Source: Steromphala cineraria (Eukaryota > Mollusca > Gastropoda > Trochida > Trochidae). Taken from it: DNA of 64,000 nucleotides. The notes beneath the pieces were generated by a model that had not been told where the DNA came from, made no database searches, and worked only from the letters and a program-made list of their open reading frames with translations. Within the stretch, counting starts at the first letter, position 1. The number at the start of each line of letters is the position of its first letter. Location: positions 15,449,724-15,513,723 of the forward strand of contig OU744736.1 in NCBI GenBank assembly GCA_916613615.1. The letters run 5' to 3'. The position numbers and the translations under genes were made by a program. Shown here piece by piece: positions 36,801 to 47,800 of the stretch.

Positions 36801-39800
36801 CACAAAACTTGTCTACAATAAGCTTTGTGTTTAGCAATCTACATGATAAGTTGATGTGGAATAAATATGCAGATGAAAATCGAAAAGGGTTTAGTAAGAA
36901 AAGTAAGGAAATTTGATTTGTCATATCTCTCTGTTGATTTGACAATGCAAAAATGTTTACCATTATAGTACTGTATGAGTGTTAAATAAATTGTTACTTT
37001 AATGAAAGACATCTCATGGTCACTTGACATGTAAATATTATGTGAACAAAATAAACGTGTCTTATGCATTGCTGTGTTTATGACTTTCCTCTCAATCAGT
37101 CATTCATTTTCCTTGAAAAATCTGTACTTTTGGGATTCTCAATATCCCATGCAGCATAACCATCAGTGAAATAATCTTGAAATCATATTAATGATTCACT
37201 ACAAAACAAATGTAAGTGGCCACCATCCTGTAAGTAATGAATGACATTTAAATGGATACACCTAAACCAATCAAGATATCATAATGAAATTAATACGGAT
37301 GCCCACATAAAAGTAGCATTTTGAAGATTAAAAAGTACAAGATGGTCACCAATTCAGCCATAGATATACAAAAAAGTTATACAAAAACCTACTGCTTGTT
37401 AACTTATCATGATTATATCATTCGTGTATTAATGTTTGTTCAAGCTCTAGTCGTTTCCAAAAGAAGACTAGTATTTAAAAGATAAAAAAATCATGATGGC
37501 AGCCATAATCAATTATATAAAAGATGGTTACATGTATAATTAAACCATTTTACCACATCATTCATTTTAAGGTGAGCTTCTGTACCCTCGGTACTTTTAT
37601 TTACTGATATATTGGCAGATTTTCATTATTACTGGTTCATAAAACTACAGTTTTAATTAGCCCTGTGACTTTTCACTGTTCATAGTAAAGATATGAGGGA
37701 ACTGATTTGCTTCTTGATGGAAAATTTGAGGATGTTTATGCACTTCTCCGCTCATTTCCAGTGAAAGTCCTGAGAGAGGACGGTACAGAGACTGACCCAG
37801 AGGAACTAGGGGAGATCTACGTCAAGTAGGTATCATCTGTAGTCATCTTAGTACTAGCCTCTTCACAGCAATAAGAAATTAAACAACATGCTATAACATA
37901 GTATTATGTGGCTCAATTCGTGTATATATATTATACATGATTCATGGGAAGGCAATGTGCACATCATCATGCTTGCTTATAGTCTTACTCACTGTCTGTA
38001 ATGGGACTATGGTTGAAAGTTGAATTTTTATTTTTATGCCCCCGAATCGGAGATTCCGGGGGTATATTGTTTTTCACCTGTCCGTTTGTCCGTCCGTCCG
38101 TCTGTCTGTCTGTCCGTTTGTCCACAAAAACTTTAACCTTGGTCATAACTTTTGATTGGTCAGAGCTAGGTCTTTGATACTTGACATATGGAACCCTTGT
38201 GATGAGACCTTTCAGATGACACCATGACATTTGACCTTGTGACCTTGACCTTGACACAGCGAGCCTTTTCCGAAAACTTTAACCTTGGCTATAGTTTCTA
38301 TACTGTCAGTGCTAGGTCTTTGATACTTGACATGTGTATCCCTTGTGATGAGACCTTTCAGATGACACCATGATATTTGACCTTTTCCGTCCGTCCGTCC
38401 GTCTGTCCGTTTGTCCACAAAAACCTTAACCTTGGTCATAACTTTTGATTGGTCAGAGCTAGATCTTTGATACTTGACATATGGATCCCTCGTGATGAGA
38501 CCTTTCAGATGACACCATGACATTTGACCTTGTGACCTTGACCTTGACACAGCGAGCAGGATGCATCCGGGGGCATTCGTGTTTCACAAACACATCTTGT
38601 TTTTAAATGTGCATGCTCAGAAATGTGGTCAATGACATATCAATTTTAGATGCACTTTTATGGCTGTTTGTGGTTCAAATGAACATATACTCTCTGATAG
38701 CTAATTAATGGCTCAGTAATTGGTTTGAAAAAAAAAAAACTTTCCTTCTTTATTCTTTTAAAATGTACTTTTCTAGACATGGAATTTGTCGGTAAAAAGT
38801 CCACAAGAAAAATGGCCATTTTTCCAAGACTGCAATGGTTTCAATTTATCGGGTTCTGTTAAGTCATCACTGGCACTGTAGTTTGAGTTATCAGTTTGAA
38901 AAACCTAACATTTTCTTTCGTTCCAGACTGCCTCTCCCTCCTGGTTCGTTCTCCACTCTATGGGACGCTGACACCAGGTTCCAGGAGACGTACTTCAGCA
39001 AGATACCTGTGAGTCATCAGTATTGGTAGATTAATTATTATCAACTGATCACTCTCTTCATTATGTTTACCCCTTCTGGATCTTGAAAGTGGCAATCTCA
39101 TTAAATCTGGTCTTCCTTTACAATTCTACTTCCCTGTGTTACCATCTTTCCTCTCCTCTGCAGCTATTTTCACTTCAGTTAAGCTGCAATATGAGCCTGT
39201 GATAGATTCAATTATAACCAATCAGCAATAAGAACTTTAAGTAGGTTAAAATTTAGCCAATCAGCAATAAGAACCTGGGATAAGTTAAAATTGAGCCAAT
39301 TAGCAAAAAGAACCTGTGATAAGTTAAAATTGAGCCAAGTAGCAAAAAGAGCCTGTGATAGGTTCAAATTAAGCCAATCAGCAATAAGAACCTGTGATAA
39401 GTTAAAATTGAGCCAATCAGCAATAAGAACCTGTGATAGGTTCAAATTGAGCCAATCAGCAATAAGAGCCTGTGATAAATTCAAATTGAGCCAATCAGCA
39501 ATAAGAGCCTGTGATAGGTTCAAATTAAGTCAATCAACAATAAGAGCCTGTGATTGGTTCAAATCTTGAAAGGTTAAAGGAAAAGGGAATAAAACATGAC
39601 CCTTGTCAAAAAAGTGATCTAGCAAGTGATCTAAAAAGTGAATTCTCTGGTTATGTTAATATGTTATGTTATGACAATAAAATGTTTTACTGAAAATACG
39701 ACAATGTGTGTGTCCTAAAATCAAAGAATACAAATATTCATCATTTGCCGCCTCCCCTAGTTAAACAAACAGATATTTCCATCACTGCTATTTTGTTTTC

Positions 39801-41470
39801 ATCAGACTATCTCTCTTTTAGGGAGGTATAAAGCTTTCTGAAGAAATACAAAGTCACATCTCTGTTATAAAGAAGTTGTTAATCTATATTATATATATGA
39901 TTATCTTCATCATACTATTTCTCTTGCAGGGCTACTACGAGACGATGGACGCTGGGTTCCGAGATGAGAATGGTTACATTGCAGTCATGGCGAGAAGTGA
40001 TGATGTCATCAATGTTGCAGGACACAGAATCTCAGCTGGAGCTCTTGAAGAGGTGAGGTCTTGTCTTTATTTCATTAAACTTGTTTAAATGTTTATGAGC
40101 TGTTGGGTACATGATTTAATACGTTTTACATAAAAAAAGAGGACTCAAGTGCAGGGATCTATATTTACATTTAAGATTTAAGACTTATGACTTTAGTTAT
40201 TCAGTCAAGTTAATATCAATATTTTGACAGATTTCCAATATAATTTAAATAATTATAAATATTGCGGACTCACAGTATAGTCTACCTTGTTTTTTACAAA
40301 TATATATCCTTTCCTAAGGAATGTCATAATAACTCCTCCTTCAGGTTCAAACAACCTGTGGATTCACTATAGCCAGCTTCCCCAAAAGAACCAAAAATAT
40401 CAATTTTCATATTTCATGTGTATCTTCTGAAACATAAATTAGATCTATATATATATATTTTATGTCTCATGTCTTGCCTTATTGTGAAGTACTTTATGTT
40501 CCTTATTACTATGATTTCTACAGGCTATCCTGGAGTGTGAGGACGTGGTGGAGAGTGCCGTTGTGGGAGTGCCGGACAAACTGAAAGGACAGGTGCCCCT
40601 CGGGATCTGCATCATCAGGAAGGGTGGGTACATTGGCTGATCCATTGATCCAAGCCTTGCTGCATTGTGCCAAAATTCTTGATTTTGAGTGAAGCGGCCT
40701 AACCTTTGATGAGTACTTGCTTGCGATTTCTACTCGTTAGGACTGCTTCATATGCCGTTAGGCATTGAAGTACTGTTGAATGGCTTCTGTGATGTCAAAA
40801 TCACTAAATTGTTTTGGTGTAACCACAGTATTAAAATAGAAACTGCTTTCATATTCTAGAGGCTTTGAATGCCAAAATTATCTTATCAGTGAAATAAATT
40901 ATCATCTTTTGATCAAATGAGATTAAAAGATTTATCACATATGAATACTTATTTCAGATCTGAGAAAATCAAAAGAAGATGTGATCCGAACTGTTATACA
41001 CACAGTGAGAGAGAGAATAGGGCCGGTCGCAGCCTTCAAACAAGCTGTCATTGTTCCTAAACTGCCAAAAACTCGCTCAGGGAAAGTTGCAAGAAACACA
41101 ATAGCTGCTATGGCAGCAAACAAACCCTACACGGTATGACGAATCCTGTTATGTAGCATGTATTAAGAGCTTTTGTATTGAATATTGGATACTGGCTTTT
41201 TGATTGTCATTATTTTTATGCAATTATCATGGATGAACTGTAAATGGATTTAAAAAGATACTATGTTATGAAAAAACATCCCCATGTTTATAATATATGT
41301 GTTAAAAACATTGATATCATTATTATGGATGATGTTTTATTTTTGTACAACACAGCTTTTTTAGCTCATCTGGTCTGAAAGACCCGATGGGCTTATGGCA
41401 TGGCATGGCGTCTGGCGTCCGGCGTCCGTCCGTCCGTCCATCCGTCCGTCCATCCGTCCGTCCGTCCATC

Positions 41471-41502
<32 letters not shown>

Positions 41503-44500
41503 GAAACCAATGAGAGCTGAAATTTGATGTGCAGACTCCTTGGCAAATGGGGATTCTAAATTGTAGATTTCGTTACCCCATGACCCCAAATGGGGTCACA
41601 GGGGTCAAAACCTTAAAAACCTATTTTCATCTTCTCCAGTTCCAAAAGGTCTAGAAAGCTGAAAAGTTGTTTGTAGACTCCTTGGCCAATGGGGATTCTA
41701 AATTGTAGATTTCGTGACCCCATGACCCCAAATGGGGTCACAGGGGTCAAAACCTTAAAAACCTATTTTCATCTTCTCCTCCAGTTCCAAAAGGTCTAGA
41801 GAGCTGAAAAGTTGTGTGTAGACTCCTTGGCCAATGGGGATTCTAAATTGTAGATTTTGTCACCCGATGACCCCAAATGGGGTCACAGGGGTCAAAACCT
41901 TAAAAACCTATTTTCATCTTCTTCTCCAGTTCCAAAAGGTCTAGAGAGCTGAAAAGTTGTATATAGACTCCTTGGCCAATGGGGATTCTAAATTGTAGAT
42001 TTCGTGACCCCATGACCTCAAATGGGGTCACAGAGGTCAAAACCTTAAAAACCTATTTTCATCTTCTTCTCCAGTTCCAGAATGTCTAGAGAGCTGAAAA
42101 GTTTGTCTAGACTCCTTGGCCAATGGGGATTCTATATTGTAGATTTCGTGACCCCATGACCCGAAATGGGGTCACAGGGGTCAAAACCTTAAACACCTAT
42201 TTTCATCTTCTTCTCCAGTTCCAAAAGGTCTAGAGAGCTGAAAAGTTGTATATAGACTCCTTGGCCAATGGGGATTCTAAATTGTAGATTTTGTCACCCG
42301 ATGACCCCAAATGGGGTCACAGGGGTCAAAATCTCAAAAGCCTGTTTTCATCTTCTTCTCCAGTTCCAAAATGTCTAGAGAGCTGAAAAGTAGTGTGTAG
42401 ACTCCTTGGCAAATGGGGATTCTGAATTGTAGATTTTGTGACCCCATGACCGCAAATGAGGTCACAGGGGTCAAAATCTTAAAAGCCTGTTTTCATCTTC
42501 TTCTCCAGTTCCAAAATGTATAGAGAGCTGAAAAGTAGTGTGTAGACTCCTTGGCCAATGGGGATTCTGAATTGTAGATTTCGTGACCCCATGACCCCAA
42601 ATGGGGTCACAGGGGTCAAAACATGTTTTAATCAAAAGTCTGATGAGCTACAGAGCCCATGGCTCTATTTTTGTAAAATATCTTGCTGTGAGTGTGTAAA
42701 ACTTTATATACAATGTCTATGCCTAATCTACTTTCAAAAGCATTTTTGAAATTGAAATTGAATTACTTATGAATTTGTTTTCATGTCTTAAGTGTGTGAT
42801 TACAGTGCAATGTGAACCTCTGATACCCTTTACCATCCATCTTGATTGATATACTACAAATCCTGAAATTCAATTTTTCATAAAGTGTAAAATCCAAAGA
42901 ATTGTCAAGCCATGTTTGAAAATATGTAAATATCATCAAATAAATTAGAAAAAAAAGATCATGAATAAACATTGATGACTGATATACCAGTCTGTCAACA
43001 TTATGATATACATATCAAAAATGCCTTGTGAGAGAAAATGTAGTAAATTTTAAGAGCGGCATTTTGATGCTAATCAAGCAAATCGTAGGGCAAGAAAATA
43101 ATAAACATTTACACACATATTCTTTATTTCAAAGTAATAAGCTTATATTCAATAGTTGTACTTATGACACACCCACAGGGTGCACCCCACCAAAGGAAAA
43201 ATCCTGTATCTCATGACTTCATTTTGCTTTTCGTAGAACAAAAGTCTTAGGTTGATTAGTGTACAAGCCCCTTGCTATCTCCAATTGTTAACAAGATTAA
43301 CTTCAAAACAAAACTACATCATTCGTAGTAAACACTCTTTAAAATAAGATATCCACAATTATGTCCACTTTAAAAATTTAGCATAGAGACGAAGACATGT
43401 ATGAGGTTGATTATGCATATTCAATTTTCTAGAAAATATGAAAATACATTTATATAATATTTGATTTGATTTTGTCTAGCATTGTTGTAAGGAATTTCAA
43501 GATATATATGATAGTAGCTAATATATTAGCAATATCAATGGGGTTCTTAATATATATGCATTGACTTTTGCACATAAGAAGTACAAGAACTCAATATATG
43601 TATATACATATAAATATGATATTTTAATCCCAACATATATGTGTATTGGCTTATTCATAGAAAAAAGTATTAAGAATTGCAAAACATATTTGGTATCAGC
43701 CTTGGTGTGCCGACACCCCCTTCCCTCTCCCCTATCCCACTTTCACCTGCTTGTTTGTGCATGTGCGTGTTCTCCCCGCAGATCCCCGCAACTATCGAGG
43801 ATGCTTCCGTGTACCCCCAGATTGAGGCAGCTCTTCAGGAGATTGGGCTGGCTACCAAATCCTCTACCAAATCCTCCTGATCGATCCCCCAATCTTGTGA
43901 GATTTTCCTTTTCTTTACACTTCCTTGATCTTGGTATTATACTCAGCAAAATAAGTTACGGACCAACCACTGTCTACAGTTCATATGGAGATATTTTATA
44001 GGTCATTACTGATCTATTTGATATTCAAATAATAGCTTTCTTTACTGTTATAGGTCTTTACTGATCAATATGATACAAAAGCAATTACTTTCTTATACTT
44101 CGCATATATCCATGACAATACATGGTCAAAGTCCCTTGATGTGTAATAATAGGGATAGTATGTTTGGTGCTGCTCCGGTGGTCAGTACATCCCCTATGTT
44201 CAGGTACCCAATTGTACAACTGAGGGCAATGTGAATGAAGTGCCTTGTCTATGAACAAAACACAGCATATGACCAAAGTCATAATATTTTCCATCAGTAT
44301 TTGAAACGAGGCTGTTGGCGTTTGAGGCACAAATGCTTACCCCTACACCACTGTGCTTCACATGTTAATGTTGGGATGGATGTTAACTTATTTTGTTGAG
44401 TGCCTGTGCCTTACACCAGATTTTTCAAAATTAATTTATGATAAATGTTCAAGGTTTGATATTATATCTTATTAACTATGGTATAAAGTAATGTATGCAA

Positions 44501-44883
44501 TGATATCGAAGCATTTTGCGTAGGCAATATATAAACCTTAGAAAAGCCCAAGAGATGATTCGTCAGCGAAAATTTGATTGCTTGCTACCAATTATTCATG
44601 ATTGAATTTAAGATATATTGAAATTAAAGATGTTCTCATGTCCATTTAAAAAAAAAATCATTTTGGATAATAATTATTAATGCATTTCAAACTTTGTTAT
44701 TCCTAAAGTTATTGATATATCTTACTTTATTTACTTTTGATAGTTTAAACATTTTTTTGAATTAAGTAATTTATCCTCCAGGTGCCAGTAACAATAGAGG
44801 ATGAGTCTGTCTACGATGACCTGGAGGAAACTCTGCGTAACCATGGCTACCAGACAGGCGCTCGCATCAAGAAACAACACTAG
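24845..44883 (+). CDS. ACSS3: Acyl-CoA synthetase short-chain family member 3, mitochondrial
   Basis: Coding exons: 24845-25122, 26474-26618, 28315-28503, 29345-29476, 29975-30118, 31246-31326, 31630-31725, 32148-32258, 34217-34260, 34660-34763, 34973-35068, 37762-37825, 38927-39008, 39930-40052, 40524-40623, 40958-41133, then 43782-43880 (17a) or 44782-44883 (17b). Phases close throughout, giving 687 or 688 residues (human ACSS3 686). The enzyme joins a short-chain acid (propionate preferred in mammals) to CoA using ATP in the mitochondrial matrix. Seen: Arg-rich N-terminus like a targeting peptide; TSGTTGLPK (288-296, ATP loop); WWQTETG (438-444); [12 protein letters not shown] (hinge region); [10 protein letters not shown] with the catalytic Lys at 639. 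The start at 24845 has a strong context (A at -3, G at +4). An in-frame ATG at 24764 would add 27 residues and looks less mitochondrial. One oddity: the ATP loop reads LPKA where most relatives have LPKG. Confidence 0.95.
25123..26473. other. ACSS3 intron 1
   Basis: AT-rich, without coding signal. It contains the 138-bp foldback element at 26033-26170. Confidence 0.6.
26033..26170. mobile_element. 138-bp foldback element in ACSS3 intron 1
   Basis: The ends GTTATACCATTC and GAATGGTATAAC pair, and so does most of the interior (GAGGCGGGG with CCCCACCTC; AGGTGTTATGC with GCATAACACC), around a short loop GCCTTCGGC. It is a GC-rich island within AT-rich DNA. I could not fix a target duplication. 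Confidence 0.75.
26929..28225 (+). mobile_element. Hairpin-bounded element with tandem AGGTCA-rich core (ACSS3 intron 2)
   Basis: It begins with a perfect 12-bp-stem hairpin (AGCAGCCCCGTC, TAAG, then its complement; 26929-26956), followed by (CCG)n. The core is about two and a half copies of a 435-bp unit; within it the motif AAGGTCAAAGGTCAAGGTCA or a shortened form appears eight times. It ends with the hairpin TTTGCGG-TAT-CCCGCAAA, then CGCTAA|T. A hairpin followed by CTRR and T resembles a Helitron 3' end; no Rep/helicase is present. Confidence 0.7.
28504..31245. other. ACSS3 introns 3-5, with exons 4 and 5 between
   Basis: Outside exons 29345-29476 and 29975-30118 I see only AT-rich intron sequence. 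A small cluster of TGACATCA/TGATGTCA-like palindromic octamers lies at 30420-30515. No further gene or mobile element is recognised. Confidence 0.5.
32259..33870. repeat. Splice-donor-like minisatellite split by an insertion (ACSS3 intron 8)
   Basis: From the exon 8 donor onward the intron is made of GGTGAGAGACATGG / GGTGAGATACATGG units of roughly 13-25 bp, grouped in a higher-order unit of about 170 bp. Blocks are at 32259-32525 and 33605-33870. They are parted by about 1.08 kb of unrelated DNA. On the minus strand that insert ends AATAAATTATTT then (CT)n, like the 3' end of a non-LTR retroelement. It also holds an 11-bp-stem hairpin GTCTAGTACCG...CGGTACTAGAC at 32911-32944. Confidence 0.7.
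35573..37600 (+). mobile_element. Hairpin-bounded dispersed element (ACSS3 intron 11)
   Basis: It starts with AGCTCACctttacaaagtaaatGTGAGCT and a run of CGTCCGTCTGTCTGTCCGTC. Next come four tandem units of about 155 bp (GACTACTCCTTCTAAACG, then AAGATGGCCGCCATGACAGC) to about 36290. After about 1.3 kb of AT-rich DNA it closes with AAGGTGAGCTT and the hairpin GTACCctcGGTAC. There is no coding sequence. The right boundary is my best guess. Confidence 0.6.
38036..38600 (+). mobile_element. Hairpin-bounded dispersed element (ACSS3 intron 12)
   Basis: It starts with ATGCCCCCGaatcggagattCCGGGGGTAT and (CGTC/TGTC)n. It holds two and a half tandem units (TTTAACCTTGGTCATAAC, then TTTGACCTTGTGACCTTGA), with a second CGTCCGTCCGTC run inside. 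It ends GGGGGCATTC and the hairpin GTGTTTcacAAACAC. A related fragment with a CCCCCG/CGGGGG hairpin lies in reverse at 61720-61797. Confidence 0.75.
39196..39567. repeat. 39-bp minisatellite carrying CCAAT boxes (ACSS3 intron 13)
   Basis: About nine and a half units of 39 bp. The typical phrase is AGCCAATCAGCAATAAGAAC followed by CTGTGATAGGTTCAAATTG. Because 39 is divisible by three, the array stays open in two frames and mimics a repetitive protein. AGCCAATCAG is the NF-Y core and is intact in about six units. Confidence 0.9.
41361..42673 (-). repeat. Dispersed hairpin-ended element with tandem core, copy 3 (ACSS3 intron 16)
   Basis: Reverse orientation of the family at 8398 and 16297. It starts AGCTCATCTGGTCTgaaAGACCcGATGGGCT, then CCGTCCGTCCGTCC. 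About eight units of about 145 bp follow (GGGGTCACAGGGGTCAAAAC, CTCCTTGGCCAATGGGG). It ends with AGAGCCcatGGCTCT. Confidence 0.9.
43782..43880 (+). CDS. ACSS3: ACSS3 alternative last exon 17a
   Basis: A TCCCCGCAG acceptor follows a pyrimidine-rich tract. It gives 32 residues, [20 protein letters not shown] followed by [12 protein letters not shown], and a TGA stop. It is in phase with exon 16 (ends KPYT) and matches the family's TIEDPSIF-type C-terminus. It is homologous to exon 17b, 1 kb downstream. Confidence 0.8.
   Translation: MPATIEDASVYPQIEAALQEIGLATKSSTKSS
43881..44781. other. Interval between the two ACSS3 last exons
   Basis: If 17a is used this is its 3' UTR and downstream sequence. 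If 17b is used it is intron. AT-rich; no other feature seen. Confidence 0.5.
44782..44883 (+). CDS. ACSS3: ACSS3 alternative last exon 17b
   Basis: A TTATCCTCCAG acceptor. It gives 33 residues, [20 protein letters not shown] followed by [13 protein letters not shown], and a TAG stop. It uses the same phase as 17a and aligns with it over the first 22 residues. The final RIKKQH is basic, unlike the Ser/Lys tail of 17a. Confidence 0.8.
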   Translation: MPVTIEDESVYDDLEETLRNHGYQTGARIKKQH

Positions 44884-47800
44884 TGTTAAGCAATTAAAGA
44901 AAGCGTACACAATTCTTTAAAAAGGATCAAACAGTGTTCAAAATAATGTTAAATCCTTAGAAGCAAACAGGGCTTGTGGTTTGAAAAAGTTTTAAGAGCC
45001 CTGCAATGTGAACACTGTATCTAAAATACAGTAAGCGGGTGCCTGACAGGCTTGCTGACCTCTTCTTCAATAAAAGTAAATGAAAGTAACGAGCAAATGG
45101 CAGGCTGAGGCGAACATTCGGCTATTTTCCATGCAGAGGCCCAAAAGTCAATTCATCTCACGTAACCTCTGTTTCAAGAGGGCCATATTTTGCAGTTCTA
45201 TAAAATCCTCTTTTAGCAAAAAGGATTGCAACATTGATGCCGTCAATTATATCATTTAACTTCTTTGACTCACTTCTGTCTAGTAGGTTAATGTGTGTAA
45301 CACACAGATGAAGGAGCCCCAGTCTTCTCAACAGAATAGATTAAATACTCAGTTAGCAAAGCTTACTTTGATTAGACCAATAAGGTTTCTTTATGTCAAA
45401 CCAGCAAACTGATTCACTTGTAATAGAGGTTATTATAGGAAGAAACAACTTGAAAAGCCTCTTCAACAAATGAATGAGAGTCGCTTGACCTCAGGGAATA
45501 ATCATTCTCTTTGAAGAATTATGAGCTGAGATATCATGTTTTAGAGTTTGTATACAGAATTATTTTCATTTTAAATTGTACTGCAACATAATGTCTGCAA
45601 TAATTGTTTTTGCAAAGACTGATAGGGCATTATCAATAAAATCTGCAATATTTGTTAATATATTTTTTCATAAGTGAGAGCTTTTTTGGTCAAAACTTCA
45701 AGTTTTTGGCTTTGCAAACTTATTACACTCCTGCGTTCTTACAATCTAAATTAACTTAATTATAAGGTTTCTATTACGTTGTACGTTATTAGGTTTTAAC
45801 TGTTCTACGTTCTAATGTTCAACATATTACTTTTAACTATAGGATGTAAAACGTTTGAGCTAAATTCATTTAGATTGGACTTCATAGACAGGATCTGCTA
45901 ATTTGGAGGATTTGAAACACGGTTGACTTTAACCTAAGGAAACTCTATTAACTTCTTTTCTTTTTAATCACCTTTACTTAAGATTGTGATCTGTCTATCT
46001 TTTTTCTGTATCTTCTTTTTTAAAATTTTGTATATCTTTGGAACTTGTGGTTAGATATCATATTTTTAGCTCATCATGTTTTTGAGAAAAGATTGGCTTG
46101 TTGCATATTCTTTCATGTGTGGTCTGTTTCTCATCCACATATAATTTAATCTTATGAGCTGCAGAACAGATGGCTCTTTGTTGTTGCTATTTGAACATTT
46201 GTTTCATAAGTTAACTGCCCTTGACATTTATTTTAAGCTAACAACAAAATAATTGCACTTGGCAGTGCAGTGTTTTAAGAATCTTTTATTTGACCTCTTC
46301 ATGATTAACTGCTTGTTAAGAAAAACACGGCTTATGCAGGGCAAATGGCCAAAATATTTTTGTCACCTTGACATTATTATCAACAAGCATTTCATTTGCA
46401 TTCAGATGTATATTTGCCAATAAGTATTTAAATGTTTCTAATGAAGAATTATTTTATCAATATATTTATATGATACCAATAAACATTTGAATGATACCAA
46501 TGAATATATTTAATTAATACAAAATCTTATATTTACATGACATATCATTTACCAATAGTCATATCACAACAAGCCTATGTAATTTGTTTCAAGGACATCT
46601 GTACTCTCCATTAATGCTGAATGTGATTGTCATAAGACAAATTATCAATCCTACTACTGGATTCATGAAGTAGAGTACAGTGAGAAAATTGAATATTAGA
46701 TTGACAGCCTCGGAAATAATCCAAGTGAAAAATCAACCACAATAGCCGAAGAAGGAAGACGTAAGTGAACATCGGTAGAGCATACAAAATATTTCAACAA
46801 GATTATTTAGATCAATTTTCTGTATTCTCTGGTGTATCAGTATTGTTTCTTTGACTATTAACTGAAATATTCATATAAAAGTATTATTTTCTACTTAAAA
46901 AGTGTATACTTAAGTTGTGAGGAATACAAGGAAATATTACCAGCCTGGCCTGTTATGTCAAATGTCCAAACTTATACTATAAGGTACTACTAAATGTAAA
47001 AATATACCGTACATTTTCAAAAGAGTTTCAGAAAAGTCTATTTTTTACATTTGGTGGCTCATTCGTCACTATGGTCGAAATATTAGATAAGTATCAAGAA
47101 GAAATGTGATATTAATGCATAGTTTTTATATATGACACATGATTATGGCAATGTCCTTATAATCAAGTTGTTTCAAATTGATTACTGCAGTTTAGAAAAT
47201 TACACTTCGCATTCATTATGTTTCTTATTTTGCAAATGGTTGAATCATGTGAGCATCAATATTTCGGTACATGGTTTAAATTTTAGAAGTGATTTGAATT
47301 TGGGACCTCAGAAAAATATTATGTGCTCGAAATTGTTGGAGATGTTAAATTAATGGAGAAATTACGGTATTAGGGTTTATAGAAGTTGCAATTTCTTATA
47401 TACAAACTTTACACAATATTTATACTATTGTTTTGTTACTATTATACCACTTACAAGCTTCACAAATATTTTCTTATTTACTTTATATTAATTGTTTGTC
47501 ATGGACCTTATATTCAAATATCAGTCTAAAATCAACAAACTTCTCCTCGACTATTATGTTGAAATTGCTGGCTTACTAAATGAGGGAAAATAAATTTGTT
47601 AATGGCTTTTTTGTCATTTTCCTTTAAATTTTTGATACATGAACATTATTTTATTTGAAATGTCAGTTAAGCTGGTAGTTCTGTGAACTGTGAAGTATAT
47701 GTATTTATATTCATTATAAATATATGAAAATTCAAATTAGTTCATGGCATTTGACTGAATTTTCTTCATTGTTAGTTCAGAATTAATATTTATAAGTTTA

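Noticed and set aside
38212..38550. 112-codon minus-strand ORF rich in [14 protein letters not shown] repeats
   Set aside because: It is a translation of the tandem core and (CGTC)n run of a dispersed element, repeated in the ORF at 37985-38257.
39212..39569. Repetitive ORFs on both strands ([11 protein letters not shown] and [13 protein letters not shown] repeats)
   Set aside because: Produced by a 39-bp tandem repeat whose unit is a multiple of three; lies wholly inside an ACSS3 intron.
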